A stretch of 44,574 nt of DNA from Nitrosomonas ureae (GCA_945872825.1 CAMCBD010000013.1:1-44574); one strand, 5' to 3'. Positions 17,526-30,193 are shown, counted from the stretch's first letter. The notes: generated by a model not told the origin, from the sequence alone. Numbers and translations: made by a program.

Positions 17526-19382
17526 TTATTCCACTGTAACTGCTTTTGCTAGATTCCTTGGTTTATCTACATCAGTTCCTTTCTCTAAGGCAACATGATA
17601 AGCCAATAGCTGAAGCGGTATCGTATGAAGAATTGGACTGAGTAAACCAGCATGCTCTGCTAATCGGATTACATGCAGATTCTCGCCTTGCACTATCTGG
17701 GAATCCGCATCCGCAAACACATAGAGCTCACCACCTCGTGCATGTACTTCTTGCAGGTTCGATTTTAGTTTACCTAACAGCTGATCATTGGGTGCTATTG
17801 CAACAACTGGCATTTCGCTATCTACTAAAGCTAACGGACCATGTTTTAATTCTCCAGCCGCATAGGCTTCAGCATGTATATAAGAAATCTCTTTGAGCTT
17901 AAGTGCACCTTCCATCGCAACGGAATAATGAACGCCGCGCCCAAGAAATAATGCATGACGCTTTTGTGCAAAACTTTTAGCCCAAATCTTCACTTGCGGC
18001 TCGACTTGTAGTGCATGCTGCAAGGCCACCGGTAAATGACGTAGCGCCATAATCATCCGTTGTTCATCTTCGATAGATAATTTATGGCGCATCTTCGCCA
18101 GTGTCACCGTTAGCAGCAAAAGTGACGCTAACTGCGTAGTAAACGCCTTGGTCGAAGCTACACCAATTTCTGGTCCTGCTCGGGTGAGAAAACGCAGATC
18201 AGTCTGCCGTATCAGAGCACTTTCTGGGACGTTACAAATAGCAAGGCTGTATTGATGACCCAGTTTCTTCGCATAGCCCATTGCCGCCAGAGTATCTGCA
18301 GTTTCTCCCGATTGGGAAATGCCAACCACTAAAGTAGTTGGGTCTGCAATGGGGTCACGATAACGATATTCGCTCGCTATTTCAACGTTACATGGCAGAC
18401 CAGCAACAGTTTCCAGCCAATAACGAGCAACCAAGCCTGCATGATAGCTGGTTCCGCAGGCCAATATCAGAATGCTGCTGGTTTGATTAAATACTTTCTC
18501 AGCTTCACTACCAAATAAATTGGGTGAAATAGACTGAGCACTAAATACCATTTCCAGCGTATTTGCCACAGCACTCGGTTGCTCAAATATTTCCTTCTGC
18601 ATGAAATGTGCATAAGGTCCCATTTCTATTGCTTCACTCGCCAGACTACTTTCGTGAACCGTACGTTCCACTTCTTGCACTAAACTGCCATTAAGACAAT
18701 TGACAATGCGATATCCGTTGCATGTCAGTTCAGCGACATCGCCTTCTTCCAGGTAAATCATATTCCTGGTTGCTTTTAATAATGCCGATGCATCTGAGGC
18801 CGCATAATTCCCGCTTTCACCCAAACCCAGCAATAATGGCGCTCCGTTACGTGCAACAACAAGCTTTTCAGGTCGGGCTTCTTCCATCACAGCAATTGCG
18901 TAAGCGCCTTGTAATTCAGCAATAGATTCGCAAACCGCTTTTAATAAATCAGCGGTCCGCTTAAGATTAAATGCTATGAGGTGTGCAATAACTTCGGTAT
19001 CGGTATCCGATATAAACTCAAATCCCTCCGCCTGTAAGCGCTTGCGCATTACTTCATGGTTCTCAATTATTCCATTATGCACAATAGCGATTCTAGTATC
19101 TGTTCCGGCAGTTCCAGAGAAATGTGGATGTGCATTACGTTCTGACGGTGCTCCATGCGTCGCCCAGCGAGTATGTGCAATGCCTGCAAGCCCATGTGTT
19201 TTCTGCTTAATTGCAAGCTTCTGCAATTCGGTCACGCGGTCTGTCGTGCGTAATCTTTGCAGGCCATTACACGTTACCACCAGTCCGGCAGAATCATACC
19301 CTCGGTACTCTAAGCGTAGCAATCCTTCCAGCAACATTGGAACGATATTATCATTGGCTACTGCACCAACTATTCCGCACAT
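17526..19382 (-). CDS. glmS: Glutamine-fructose-6-phosphate aminotransferase
   Basis: Makes glucosamine-6-phosphate from fructose-6-phosphate and glutamine, the first committed step to UDP-GlcNAc, peptidoglycan and LPS. The 618-residue enzyme has an N-terminal glutaminase domain starting [11 protein letters not shown] (Cys2 is the nucleophile after Met removal) with [28 protein letters not shown] and [17 protein letters not shown], then two SIS isomerase domains ([54 protein letters not shown]) and the C-terminal [12 protein letters not shown]. The start at 19382 is fixed by the catalytic Cys and an AAGGAG site. It follows glmU at 60 bases. No glmS ribozyme was seen, as expected in Gram-negatives. 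Confidence 0.98.
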   Translation of the reverse strand: MCGIVGAVANDNIVPMLLEGLLRLEYRGYDSAGLVVTCNGLQRLRTTDRVTELQKLAIKQKTHGLAGIAHTRWATHGAPSERNAHPHFSGTAGTDTRIAIVHNGIIENHEVMRKRLQAEGFEFISDTDTEVIAHLIAFNLKRTADLLKAVCESIAELQGAYAIAVMEEARPEKLVVARNGAPLLLGLGESGNYAASDASALLKATRNMIYLEEGDVAELTCNGYRIVNCLNGSLVQEVERTVHESSLASEAIEMGPYAHFMQKEIFEQPSAVANTLEMVFSAQSISPNLFGSEAEKVFNQTSSILILACGTSYHAGLVARYWLETVAGLPCNVEIASEYRYRDPIADPTTLVVGISQSGETADTLAAMGYAKKLGHQYSLAICNVPESALIRQTDLRFLTRAGPEIGVASTKAFTTQLASLLLLTVTLAKMRHKLSIEDEQRMIMALRHLPVALQHALQVEPQVKIWAKSFAQKRHALFLGRGVHYSVAMEGALKLKEISYIHAEAYAAGELKHGPLALVDSEMPVVAIAPNDQLLGKLKSNLQEVHARGGELYVFADADSQIVQGENLHVIRLAEHAGLLSPILHTIPLQLLAYHVALEKGTDVDKPRNLAKAVTVE

Positions 19383-19442
19383 TATGTATTCTCCTTGCAA
19401 CTAAAGCTGATAAATCAAAGCTACTGAATCAATAATTCTATT

Positions 19443-20816
19443 CTATACTTTTGGCTTCTGCGGACGCTTCCACCCAGCAACACTCAGCTGCTTTGATCTG
19501 GATAAAGTAAGCTGGCCCTCTGGCGTTTCCTTCGTGATAGTCGATCCAGCACCAATTGTAGAACCTTTAGAAATTGTGACTGGTGCAATAAGTTGCGTAT
19601 CAGATCCGATAAATACATCATCTTCTATGATCGTTTGATGTTTATTAGCACCATCATAATTGCAAGTAATTGTTCCAGCACCAATATTGACATTCTTTCC
19701 TACGATGGAATCACCAATATAGCTCAAATGATTGGCTTTACTTCCTAAAGCAATCTGGCTATTTTTCACTTCGACAAAATTACCGATATGCACCTTGTTA
19801 GAAAGTTTGGTTCCAGGTCGAATCCGTGCATAAGGTCCAATCTTGCAGCTTCCACCTATCTCTGTATCTTCAATCATACTGTACGGTAATATAGTAGTGT
19901 CTGCATCCACCTTTACATTCTTCAATATGCAGTGCGCCCCTACTTGAACAGAATCACCCAGCTTAACCATTCCTTCAAAAATACAACCAATATCAATTTC
20001 AACATCCGATCCGCAGACAAGTTCTCCTCTTATATCAATTCGAGATGGATCTATCAAACCAACCCCCAAATACAAAAGCTTATCAGCACAGTGCCTTTGA
20101 TAGATTCGCTCAAGCTCTGCAAGTTGAGACTTGTTATTAACGCCCATTACCTCCCAAAGATTTTTCGCTTGTGACGATGCGACTTGAATGCCTTGTTTAA
20201 CTGACAAGGCAATGATATCGGTCAAATAGTATTCATGCTGCGTGTTTTTGTTTCCAATTTTTGGCAACCAGTTATGTAAATAATCATTGGGTATCAGCAT
20301 TATACCGGTATTAATTTCGCGGATCTCTTGTTGCTCGGTATTGGTGTCTTTTTGTTCTACAATAGCTTTAATTGCTCCTGTTTCAGGATCGCGCATAATT
20401 CTGCCATAACCAAAAGGATTCTCGATCTCTGCAGTTAACAACACGCAATGCTTTTCTTCTGCTTTCGTTATTAATTTTTGCAATGTTTGAATGCTGATTA
20501 ATGGCACGTCCCCATACAACACAAGCGTCAAACCATCTCTATCAAGATTCGGCAGTGTTTGCATTAGTGCATGCCCGGTACCCAATTGTTGCGATTGCAG
20601 AACCCAAGTTAAATCATCGCCAGCAATCGATTGCTTTACTATCTCCCCCCCATGTCCGATGACAATACAGATTTTATCAGGCGATAGCAATCTGGCCGTG
20701 TTAGTCACATGCGTTAGCAATGAGCATCCTGCCAAAGTATGCAATACTTTCGGAAGAGAAGAGTTCATACGTTTTCCTTCACCTGCTGCGAGTATTACAA
20801 CATTAAGTTTAGTCAC
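19443..20816 (-). CDS. glmU: Bifunctional GlcNAc-1-P uridyltransferase / GlcN-1-P acetyltransferase
   Basis: Carries out the last two steps to UDP-GlcNAc. The 457-residue protein starts with the nucleotidyltransferase domain: LNVVILAAGEGKRMNSSLPK (GxGxRM pyrophosphorylase loop), LGTGHALMQTL and VLYGDVPLISIQTL. The C-terminal left-handed beta-helix consists of hexapeptide repeats from about residue 255 onward, including KIGPYARIRPGTKLSNKVHI, NFVEVKNSQIALGSKANHLS, YIGDSIVGKNVNIGAGTITC and NYDGANKHQTIIEDDVFIGS. It is placed directly upstream of glmS, so the pathway enzymes are probably cotranscribed. Confidence 0.97.
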   Translation of the reverse strand: MTKLNVVILAAGEGKRMNSSLPKVLHTLAGCSLLTHVTNTARLLSPDKICIVIGHGGEIVKQSIAGDDLTWVLQSQQLGTGHALMQTLPNLDRDGLTLVLYGDVPLISIQTLQKLITKAEEKHCVLLTAEIENPFGYGRIMRDPETGAIKAIVEQKDTNTEQQEIREINTGIMLIPNDYLHNWLPKIGNKNTQHEYYLTDIIALSVKQGIQVASSQAKNLWEVMGVNNKSQLAELERIYQRHCADKLLYLGVGLIDPSRIDIRGELVCGSDVEIDIGCIFEGMVKLGDSVQVGAHCILKNVKVDADTTILPYSMIEDTEIGGSCKIGPYARIRPGTKLSNKVHIGNFVEVKNSQIALGSKANHLSYIGDSIVGKNVNIGAGTITCNYDGANKHQTIIEDDVFIGSDTQLIAPVTISKGSTIGAGSTITKETPEGQLTLSRSKQLSVAGWKRPQKPKV

Positions 20817-20934
20817 AATATTGAACTCCCTCTTTGGTTTTAAGTATATTCAATTCGATTCAATCAACTGTAATGAAATATACACCCTTCATTTATCAGG
20901 AGCATAGTGTAAGGATATGGTAGGAGCAAATTTT

Positions 20935-20968
20935 GTTCGCTCAATACTTTATCATTTATTGAGCGAAC
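20935..20968 (-). promoter_or_regulatory. 12-bp inverted repeat in the glmU leader/promoter region
   Basis: GTTCGCTCAATA (20935-20946) and TATTGAGCGAAC (20957-20968) form a perfect 12-bp stem with a 10-base loop. It lies about 120 bases upstream of glmU and about 50 bases past the atp operon terminator. No T-run follows on either strand, so it does not look like a terminator. It could be an operator for a dimeric regulator, or an RNA hairpin in the glmU leader. Confidence 0.5.
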
Positions 20969-21017
20969 CATCGATATTAGGTTGAAAATAATCAGCTAAA
21001 ATTCAAACAACAGACAC

Positions 21018-21046
21018 AAAAAAGGCGACATACGTCGCCTTTTTTT
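21018..21046. terminator. Rho-independent terminator of the atp operon
   Basis: AAAAAAGGCGAC, a 4-base loop, then GTCGCCTTTTTTT: a GC stem flanked by A- and T-runs, beginning 15 bases after the atpC stop codon. On the minus strand the stem is followed by TTTTTT, which fits termination of the atp transcript; the symmetry allows action in both directions. Confidence 0.92.
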
Positions 21047-21061
21047 CTTTCAGTATCTTAA

Positions 21062-21484
21062 TTAGTGTCCACGTTTTCTTAGTTTATCAATTGCGGCTAA
21101 TTGCGCCATGGCTTCGATTAATTCTGCCTGGGCTCTCGCATAATCTAGCTCAGACTCTTTATTCTTCATAGCCTCTTCTGCTGCTCGTTTTGCTTCGATC
21201 GCCTTGGCTTCATCGAGATCATTACTGCGCACTGCAGTATCTGCCAGTATGGTAACAATATCAGGCTGAACTTCTAACATGCCTCCAGACACGTATATCA
21301 GCTCTTCTTCTTTTAATTGCGCTTTGATACGCACCATTCCAGATTTAATTCTTGTCAACATCGGAGTATGACGTGGATAAATACCTACTTCACCCATTTG
21401 TGCTGGTGCAACCAAAAATTCCACTGGACCGGAATAGATAGATTCTTCAGCACTAACGATATCAAGATGAAAAACGGTGCCCAT
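21062..21484 (-). CDS. atpC: ATP synthase F1 epsilon subunit
   Basis: The 140-residue central-stalk subunit couples rotation to catalysis and can inhibit hydrolysis. The N-terminal beta-sandwich is visible in [40 protein letters not shown] and [20 protein letters not shown], followed by a C-terminal two-helix part ([20 protein letters not shown] and on). Last gene of the operon, followed by a terminator. Confidence 0.96.
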   Translation of the reverse strand: MGTVFHLDIVSAEESIYSGPVEFLVAPAQMGEVGIYPRHTPMLTRIKSGMVRIKAQLKEEELIYVSGGMLEVQPDIVTILADTAVRSNDLDEAKAIEAKRAAEEAMKNKESELDYARAQAELIEAMAQLAAIDKLRKRGH

Positions 21485-21501
21485 TGATATTTTCTCTCAA
21501 T

Positions 21502-22890
<1,389 letters not shown>

Positions 22891-22912
22891 CTAACTAAAT
22901 ACTAAAAATGTT

Positions 22913-23797
22913 TTAAACAGCCGCCGCACCGCCGACAATTTCCGACAATTCCTTGGTAATTGCCGCTTGTCGAGATTTGTTGTAAATCAATGTTAACTCA
23001 TCAATGACACTTCCTGCATTATCAGATGCCGCTTTCATCGCCACCATTCTCGCAGACTGCTCGGATGCCATGTTCTCAGTGACAGCCTGATATATCAACG
23101 CTTCGACATAACGTACCATAATATCGTCTATAACAGGCTTTGCTTCAGGTTCATAAATATAATCCCATGTAGCTTTAGGTTTATCGCTAGCTTGTTCTTC
23201 TTTCTGCATACGCTCATCTGTCAATGGTAGTAACTGTTCCATCACAGGTTCTTGCTTCATGGTATTGATAAAGCGATTATAAAAAACATACACTCGATCG
23301 AATTGATCTTGTGTATATCCATCCAATACCACCTTAACCGCGCCTATGAGTTTTGCCATATCTGGCGTATCCCCTAGTCCTATTACCTGTGCCGTGACAT
23401 TTGCACCAATTCGGCTCATAAAACCCAGGCCTTTATTGCCTATGCAGCAAACTTCGATTTGTTCACCATCTGTCTGCCATGCCTTCATTTGATTAATAGC
23501 TTTACGTAGAACATTAGTGTTCAAACCACCACAAAGCCCTTTATCTGAAGTCACTATAATAATGCCAATACGTTTTACCGTATCCCGCTCTATCAAAAAT
23601 GGATGCCGATATTCTGTGTTTGCCCGACTCATATGTGCTGCGACATTACGTATTTTTTCGCCATAAGGTCGCGCTTTTTTCATACGATCTTGCGCTTTAC
23701 GCATTTTAGAAGCCGCCACCATTTCCATGGCGCGCGTAATCTTTTGCGTATTCTTTACACTTTTTATCTTATTTCGTACTTCTCTGCTGCCAGCCAT
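22913..23797 (-). CDS. atpG: ATP synthase F1 gamma subunit
   Basis: The 294-residue rotor shaft. N-terminal and C-terminal coiled-coil helices are clear: [20 protein letters not shown] and [18 protein letters not shown] at the start, and [20 protein letters not shown] with [20 protein letters not shown] and [11 protein letters not shown] at the end. The middle domain has [20 protein letters not shown]. Length is typical for betaproteobacteria. It starts 2 bases after the atpA stop. Confidence 0.97.
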   Translation of the reverse strand: MAGSREVRNKIKSVKNTQKITRAMEMVAASKMRKAQDRMKKARPYGEKIRNVAAHMSRANTEYRHPFLIERDTVKRIGIIIVTSDKGLCGGLNTNVLRKAINQMKAWQTDGEQIEVCCIGNKGLGFMSRIGANVTAQVIGLGDTPDMAKLIGAVKVVLDGYTQDQFDRVYVFYNRFINTMKQEPVMEQLLPLTDERMQKEEQASDKPKATWDYIYEPEAKPVIDDIMVRYVEALIYQAVTENMASEQSARMVAMKAASDNAGSVIDELTLIYNKSRQAAITKELSEIVGGAAAV

Positions 23798-23799
23798 TA

Positions 23800-25341
23800 T
23801 TAATATGTTCCGTTTTGCTTGAATTCTTTGATTGCAGCGGTCAAATCCTTCTCTGTTTCCGCATCTAGTTCTTTAGTATTTTCGATCTTATCAAGAATAG
23901 TTCCATACTGATTACGTATATAGCTCTTCAGCGCAGATTCAAATGCCAATGCCCGCTTCACTTCAACATCATCGAAATAACCATTATTAATAGCAAACAA
24001 AGTCAGCGCCATCTCAGAAACACTGAGTGTTGCATACTGCGATTGCTTCATCAATTCAGTTGCCATTTTTCCACGCTCAAGCTGCTTACGTGTCGCCTCA
24101 TCCAAATCAGATGCGAATTGGGCAAATGCCGCCAATTCACGATATTGCGCTAACGCCAGACGTATGCCGCCACCTAATTTCTTAATAACCTTAGTTTGTG
24201 CCGCTCCACCAACCCGCGAAACGGACACACCTGCATTAATTGCTGGGCGAATGCCTGCATTAAACAAGTCTGTTTCTAAAAATATTTGTCCATCTGTAAT
24301 TGAAATCACATTGGTTGGCACGAAAGCAGTCACGTCACCAGCCTGCGTTTCAATGATTGGCAGAGCAGTCAGTGATCCAGTCTTGCCCTTCACTGCGCCT
24401 GCAGTAGCCTTTTCGACATATGCGACACTGACTCTTGCCGCCCTTTCAAGCAAGCGTGAATGTAGATAAAACACATCACCTGGATATGCTTCACGACCTG
24501 GCGGACGTCTTAATAATAACGAGATTTGTCTATATGCCCATGCTTGCTTCGTTAAGTCATCATAAACAATCAACGCATCCTGACCTTTATCTCGGAAATA
24601 CTCACCCATCGTGCATCCAGAATAAGGTGCAATAAATTGCATTGCTGCAGATTCTGACGCGGTTGCTGCCACTACAATGGTATATTCCATTGCACCATGT
24701 TCTTCCAGTTTACGCACCACGTTTGCTATCGAAGAAGCCTTCTGTCCGATCGCAACGTAAATACAGAACATGTTTTGACCTTTCTGATTAATGATCGCAT
24801 CAATAGCTACTGCAGTTTTCCCTGTCTGACGATCACCGATAATCAATTCACGCTGCCCACGTCCAACCGGCACCATCGAATCTACCGATTTCAAACCTGT
24901 CTGAACTGGTTGATCGACAGATTGACGCCAAATCACGCCCGGTGCTATTTTTTCGATAGGCTCAGACCTTACTGCTGTAATTGGCCCTTTCCCATCTATA
25001 GGTTGCCCCAGTGAATTCACAACACGGCCCAACAATCCTTCTCCAACAGGCACTTCGAGAATACGCCCGGTACATTTAACTGTATCGCCCTCGCAGATAT
25101 GCTCATATGCGCCCATAATAACTGCGCCCACTGAATCTCGTTCAAGATTCAGCGCCAAACCGAAGGTATTACCGGGAAATTCCAACATTTCACCTTGCAT
25201 CACATCTGACAAACCGTGAATACGCACAATACCGTCCGTTACAGAAACAATAGTTCCTTGCGTACGGACTTCTGCTGTATCAACAAGTCCTTCAATCCTT
25301 TTTTTAATCAGTTCACTGATTTCGGATGGATTTAACTGCAT
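23800..25341 (-). CDS. atpA: ATP synthase F1 alpha subunit
   Basis: The 513-residue non-catalytic nucleotide-binding subunit. It begins [20 protein letters not shown], has the P-loop in [20 protein letters not shown] (about 163-182), [20 protein letters not shown], the segment [20 protein letters not shown] (Walker B), [20 protein letters not shown], and [20 protein letters not shown] with the arginine finger region. Position between delta and gamma is standard. Confidence 0.98.
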   Translation of the reverse strand: MQLNPSEISELIKKRIEGLVDTAEVRTQGTIVSVTDGIVRIHGLSDVMQGEMLEFPGNTFGLALNLERDSVGAVIMGAYEHICEGDTVKCTGRILEVPVGEGLLGRVVNSLGQPIDGKGPITAVRSEPIEKIAPGVIWRQSVDQPVQTGLKSVDSMVPVGRGQRELIIGDRQTGKTAVAIDAIINQKGQNMFCIYVAIGQKASSIANVVRKLEEHGAMEYTIVVAATASESAAMQFIAPYSGCTMGEYFRDKGQDALIVYDDLTKQAWAYRQISLLLRRPPGREAYPGDVFYLHSRLLERAARVSVAYVEKATAGAVKGKTGSLTALPIIETQAGDVTAFVPTNVISITDGQIFLETDLFNAGIRPAINAGVSVSRVGGAAQTKVIKKLGGGIRLALAQYRELAAFAQFASDLDEATRKQLERGKMATELMKQSQYATLSVSEMALTLFAINNGYFDDVEVKRALAFESALKSYIRNQYGTILDKIENTKELDAETEKDLTAAIKEFKQNGTY

Positions 25342-25353
25342 TTCATTTAACTC

Positions 25354-25890
25354 CTAGCTTTTAAGGGCAACGGCCATGGCTTCAAGTTTACCGCGAACTG
25401 AGGCATCAAGAATCTCATCACCAATTTCAACTTTAATTCCACCTATTAATTCCGGATCTACACTTACTTGTGCCTCTATCTTGCGCTTAAATTTTTGTTC
25501 GAGATCATCGATCAGTTTTTTCAGTTGCTTACTTTCCATTGTAAACGCACTCACAATTTTCGCGTCCAGCACACCTTCGTGTTGCGCTTTTAATTGTTCA
25601 AACAATTGATTAATCTGCGATAGTACTGTTATTCGTTTATTTTCAGCCAACAACATCATCAGATTACGAGCCTCAGAATTAAATTTATTTCGTCCAATCT
25701 CAAGAAATAATTCTCCGAGCTGCTTTGCAGAAACTACTGGATTGCCACTGAGTAGCTTTACATGCTCATCCTCTGCAATATCTACCGCGAGCTGTAACAT
25801 TTTTGACCATTGATCCAAACTATCACTCGCAACTGCTAGCTTATACACAGCCTCTGCATAAGGTCTTGCAACTGTAATCGCTTCAGCCAT
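25354..25890 (-). CDS. atpH: ATP synthase F1 delta subunit
   Basis: The 178-residue peripheral-stalk subunit that ties the b subunits to the top of the alpha/beta hexamer. The OSCP signature is seen at the N-terminus (ITVARPYAEAVYKLAVASDS) and near the C-terminus (DPELIGGIKVEIGDEILDAS, then VRGKLEAMA). Its ATG overlaps the atpF stop by one base (TAATG), indicating translational coupling. Confidence 0.95.
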   Translation of the reverse strand: MAEAITVARPYAEAVYKLAVASDSLDQWSKMLQLAVDIAEDEHVKLLSGNPVVSAKQLGELFLEIGRNKFNSEARNLMMLLAENKRITVLSQINQLFEQLKAQHEGVLDAKIVSAFTMESKQLKKLIDDLEQKFKRKIEAQVSVDPELIGGIKVEIGDEILDASVRGKLEAMAVALKS

Positions 25891-26363
25891 TATTTCAAAT
25901 CTTCCCCAATAGAAGTAAGCATATCGGCATGCGCTCTAGCATCGACTTCACGTCGTAGTATTTTTGCTGCACCGGCAACAGCTAATTCAGCAACATGTTG
26001 ACGTAACGCTTCTTTTGCACTAAATACCTCATGCTCGATATCTGCCTTTGCGCCAAGAATTATGCGATCGCCTTCTTCTTTTGCTGTTCTTTTTGATTCT
26101 TCAACAATCTCTGAAGCTCGTTTCTCAGCTTGCAAAATTATTTCTGAGGCACGCTGCTTGGCTTCTTTCAATACATCAGAAGAGCGTTGACTTGCCAACT
26201 CTAATTCATGACGCCCGCGTTCGCCAGCCGCCAATCCATCAGCAATAGTTTTTTGACGCTCTTCAATTGCACGCAATAACGGCGGCCATACAAATTTAAC
26301 AGTGAACCAAATAAATATTGAAAAGGCTACCGCCTGAGAAATTAAAGTAAAGTTAATATTCAT
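25890..26363 (-). CDS. atpF: ATP synthase Fo b subunit
   Basis: The 157-residue stator subunit has one N-terminal membrane helix (about 4-26, including AVAFSIFIWFTVKFVWPPLL) and a long charged, mostly helical tail (RAIEERQKTIADGLAAGERG onward, rich in Ala, Glu, Lys and Arg) that forms a dimeric coiled coil. Only one b gene is present, as in other non-photosynthetic proteobacteria. Confidence 0.95.
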   Translation of the reverse strand: MNINFTLISQAVAFSIFIWFTVKFVWPPLLRAIEERQKTIADGLAAGERGRHELELASQRSSDVLKEAKQRASEIILQAEKRASEIVEESKRTAKEEGDRIILGAKADIEHEVFSAKEALRQHVAELAVAGAAKILRREVDARAHADMLTSIGEDLK

Positions 26364-26403
26364 GACAAGCCTGTAATATCTGATCTATCCAGCAATAACA
26401 TTA

Positions 26404-26691
<288 letters not shown>

Positions 26692-26732
26692 TTAAAGATT
26701 AAAAATATGCTACAAAAATAAAGCTTATAAAT

Positions 26733-27545
<813 letters not shown>

Positions 27546-27571
27546 CTACCTGCTCTACCATTAAATTTATC

Positions 27572-27946
27572 TTATTTTGTATCGTCTGACACGAGTAACG
27601 CCATGCTATAGACCAAAACATTGAGGATAAATGTTCCAATAAATGCAAATGCATTTACATCCTCATAATTTTTAAACACCATCCATAACAGACTTACAGT
27701 CAATATTATTTTTACTGCTTCAGCCCTTAATGCGGTTCTGATCGTCCCTTCAGCAGTATACCCTTTGTGCCGGGATATAATTATCGCAAATGCTGCCGAG
27801 GATATCACGCTTACTGCCCCGCCAAGTACTGCCGATACCGCGCCATGAATACCCAGAAAAAACCAAATAACAAATGCTGCCATTAATGTAACAAGCAATT
27901 GCAGGCGCAGAACAATATTGAGCGGTCTATTTTTTATCCAAGACAT
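27572..27946 (-). CDS. atpI: ATP synthase accessory protein AtpI
   Basis: A 124-residue membrane protein with four hydrophobic segments, placed as first gene of the atp operon. AtpI is not part of the finished enzyme but helps c-ring assembly or ion supply. The sequence is weakly conserved, but the LGGAVSVISSAAFAIIISRH region, small size and gene order fit the family. Confidence 0.88.
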   Translation of the reverse strand: MSWIKNRPLNIVLRLQLLVTLMAAFVIWFFLGIHGAVSAVLGGAVSVISSAAFAIIISRHKGYTAEGTIRTALRAEAVKIILTVSLLWMVFKNYEDVNAFAFIGTFILNVLVYSMALLVSDDTK

Positions 27947-28000
27947 GCTTTCTACCCGCCCTTGGAACAGATAGCGTTACCTACGCTTAAAAAAGGCGTA

Positions 28001-28029
28001 ACTATAGCTGAACCACTCTACTCAGTCAA
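28001..28029 (-). promoter_or_regulatory. Predicted sigma70 promoter of the atp operon
   Basis: On the minus strand TTGACT (28029-28024) and TATAGT (28006-28001) are separated by exactly 17 bases, close to the consensus pair. Transcription would start near 27994, leaving about 48 bases before the atpI ATG. No other gene lies between. Confidence 0.75.
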
Positions 28030-28097
28030 TGTAAAATTCTGATCCATCAATCTGCAACGGGCTGTTAAGCTACTATCCGCGGTGTTAAGTCAAGCTT

Positions 28098-29276
28098 CTA
28101 GAGCCTTTCAAATATTGCGGCGACTCCCTGACCGCCGCCTATGCACATGGTTACCAGTGCATATCTGCCGCCACAACGATGTAATTCATAAATAGCCTTA
28201 ATCGTCAAGATACTGCCAGTTGCCCCGATAGGATGGCCCAGCGCAACAGCACCACCATTCGGATTGGTTTTTTCCGGATCAAATTGTAGCTCTTTTGCTA
28301 CAGCACACGCCTGTGCAGCGAAGGCTTCATTGGATTCAATGACATCAAGATCCATTATTTTAAGATTTGCGCGCAGCAAAGCATTCTGAACAGCCGGTAT
28401 CGGCCCGATGCCCATAAATTTTGGATCAACACCGGCATGACCATAAGAAACCAGCCGCGCCAGCGGTTTCAAGTCGCATTTCTGTGCTGCTTTACTTTCC
28501 ATGAGCACCAATGCAGCGGCGCTATCATTAATACCAGAGGCATTGCCTGCTGTTACGGTGCCATCTTTTTGGAAAACAGGACGAAGCTTAGCCAAAGTCT
28601 CCATACTTGTATTTTCACGGGGATGCTCGTCAGTATCAAAAAGGATTTTTTCTTTATGTGTCGTTATTTCAATAGGCAATATTTGCTCTTTAAAATAGCC
28701 GTTTTTTATCGCATGCCGGGCGCGGCGATGACTTTCTGCCGCAAATGCATCTTGTACTTCACGGCTGATTTGCCATTTAGCGGCAATATTTTCGGCAGTA
28801 ATGCCCATATGCACGTTATCGAATGGATCGGTCAATGCCCCGATCATCATATCCACCGTACCACCGTCATTCATGCGTTGCCCCCACCGCAAAGCAGGTA
28901 GCAAATAGCCTCCCCGGCTCATGGATTCAGCTCCACCAGCGACTGCCACATCGGTGTCATTCAGCAGAATATTTTGACTCGCCGATATGATCGCTTGTAG
29001 ACCGCTCCCACACAGCCGATTCACTGTCAATGCGGAAGTATGCTGCGGTAAGCCGCCGTTGACACAAGCAACGCGCGCTAAATACATATCGCGGGATTCT
29101 CCATGTATCACGTTGCCAAAAACCAAGTGTCCAACTTCATCTGGATTAATTCCAGCGCGCAACACCGCTTCATGTACTACCTTTGCCGCCAAATCTGCTG
29201 GAGCAACCTGTTTAAGCGCACCACCATAGTCACCAATAGCCGTGCGTACGCCACTTAGAATAACAACATCCCTCAT
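28098..29276 (-). CDS. Acetyl-CoA acetyltransferase (biosynthetic-type thiolase)
   Basis: The 392-residue thiolase condenses two acetyl-CoA or cleaves beta-ketoacyl-CoA. Catalytic residues fall where expected: Cys89 in VNRLCGSGLQAI, His348 in GGAVALGHPIGATG and Cys378 in CIGGGQGVAAIF. Neighbouring signatures are DVVILSGVRTAIGDYGGALK at the N-terminus and VAGGAESMSRGGYLLP. The numbering matches PhaA-type tetrameric thiolases. No phaB or phaC lies beside it, so a role in PHB synthesis rather than general acetoacetyl-CoA metabolism cannot be shown. A single gene with a 150-base gap to atpI. Confidence 0.92.
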   Translation of the reverse strand: MRDVVILSGVRTAIGDYGGALKQVAPADLAAKVVHEAVLRAGINPDEVGHLVFGNVIHGESRDMYLARVACVNGGLPQHTSALTVNRLCGSGLQAIISASQNILLNDTDVAVAGGAESMSRGGYLLPALRWGQRMNDGGTVDMMIGALTDPFDNVHMGITAENIAAKWQISREVQDAFAAESHRRARHAIKNGYFKEQILPIEITTHKEKILFDTDEHPRENTSMETLAKLRPVFQKDGTVTAGNASGINDSAAALVLMESKAAQKCDLKPLARLVSYGHAGVDPKFMGIGPIPAVQNALLRANLKIMDLDVIESNEAFAAQACAVAKELQFDPEKTNPNGGAVALGHPIGATGSILTIKAIYELHRCGGRYALVTMCIGGGQGVAAIFERL

Positions 29277-29671
29277 GTGTTTTCCTTTATTGATACCTAT
29301 GGAGCAGCTTTGCGAGAAATATGAAGATATCCTTAAAGCTATGTTATTACATAGAATCTTCTAATTGATGCATGCATCGAGTTTATCCCAATTAGGTAGA
29401 AGATTATTTGTTGCATGATATTTTTTTACAGAATGAAAACTGGTTTTTGATTTGTTATTTTTCGACACAATTATTTGATCGGGATCGGCCAAACTGGAGT
29501 CAAGAGATGATGATCAGTGCAATTATTAATACAGTTAAGGCGTTATGCTATGGATCATGCAACCATACATATCTGTAAAAATACCCAATCTTTCATTTTT
29601 GAAAAGGAGCACTGCTTCATTGAGAAGACAATCCGCACTAACAAATTGTCTTCTCAATTCATGTGGATTTA
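29277..29671. other. Intergenic region with two inverted repeats
   Basis: About 395 bases between the thiolase start and the P460 cytochrome stop, both on the minus strand. No credible open frame. It contains AATCTTCTA (29355-29363) facing TAGAAGATT (29397-29405), around an ATGCATGCAT core, upstream of the thiolase where a promoter is expected, and a second perfect palindrome at 29619-29658. Confidence 0.5.
29619..29658. repeat. 14-bp perfect inverted repeat after the P460 cytochrome gene
   Basis: ATTGAGAAGACAAT and ATTGTCTTCTCAAT pair perfectly over 14 bases with a 12-base loop. It starts 14 bases past the stop codon of the cytochrome gene, a terminator position, but no T-run follows on the minus strand. 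It could protect the mRNA 3' end or stop transcription weakly. Confidence 0.6.
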
Positions 29672-30193
29672 TTATTTTTTCACGAAATCAACCAATTTCT
29701 GATAAGTGAACAAGTAATCCTGTGCTTGTAGTGGTGTATGGCACTGCACGCAATTCAAATCATTACTTTTTGCAGTACCATCCGGATTGTAAACAGCAAA
29801 TCCCCAGTCACCTGTACGATTTGCCTTTGGAAAAGCGGCATCCCAGTTATTTCTCTTTTCCATCACAGCAACTGCTGACAGCGAATCAATTTCAAAGGTA
29901 CCGTCACTACCTGCAATCGGTTTGCCATCCGCATCTTTTTTGGGTGTATATATTTCCATAATCAAGACAGCACCGGAAGCGCTCATATTTCCTTGTGTAT
30001 AACTGGAAATCGCAACTTCGTTGGCATACAACTTGGCAACCTGTGTCTGATTCGCGCGATTCATGGTTGCATATTTTGTAAAGGTTTTTTCATAACCTTC
30101 TGGGAATTTAACGTGTTCAGGATCTCCTCCCGCATTGGCGTAAAGCGGAGCTATGACAAGTACTGCGGCAACTGCTTTCAAAGTAAACTTCAT
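29672..30193 (-). CDS. Cytochrome P460 family protein, periplasmic c-type
   Basis: A 173-residue exported heme protein. The signal peptide (MKFTLKAVAAVLVIAPLYANA) should be cleaved after Ala21. The mature part has the P460-family features: YATMNRANQTQVAKLYANEV, a central MEIYTPKKDADGKPI region, GDWGFAVYNPDGTAK and a single C-terminal heme site C148-V-Q-C151-H152 followed by QDYLFTYQKL. In ammonia oxidisers, P460 (CytL) oxidises hydroxylamine using a heme cross-linked to a lysine; relatives of the same fold (cytochrome c'-beta) lack this. I cannot tell from sequence which lysine, if any, is cross-linked. The start at 30193 is set by an AAGGAG site and the signal peptide. The frame extends to 30304 without support. 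Confidence 0.82.
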   Translation of the reverse strand: MKFTLKAVAAVLVIAPLYANAGGDPEHVKFPEGYEKTFTKYATMNRANQTQVAKLYANEVAISSYTQGNMSASGAVLIMEIYTPKKDADGKPIAGSDGTFEIDSLSAVAVMEKRNNWDAAFPKANRTGDWGFAVYNPDGTAKSNDLNCVQCHTPLQAQDYLFTYQKLVDFVKK

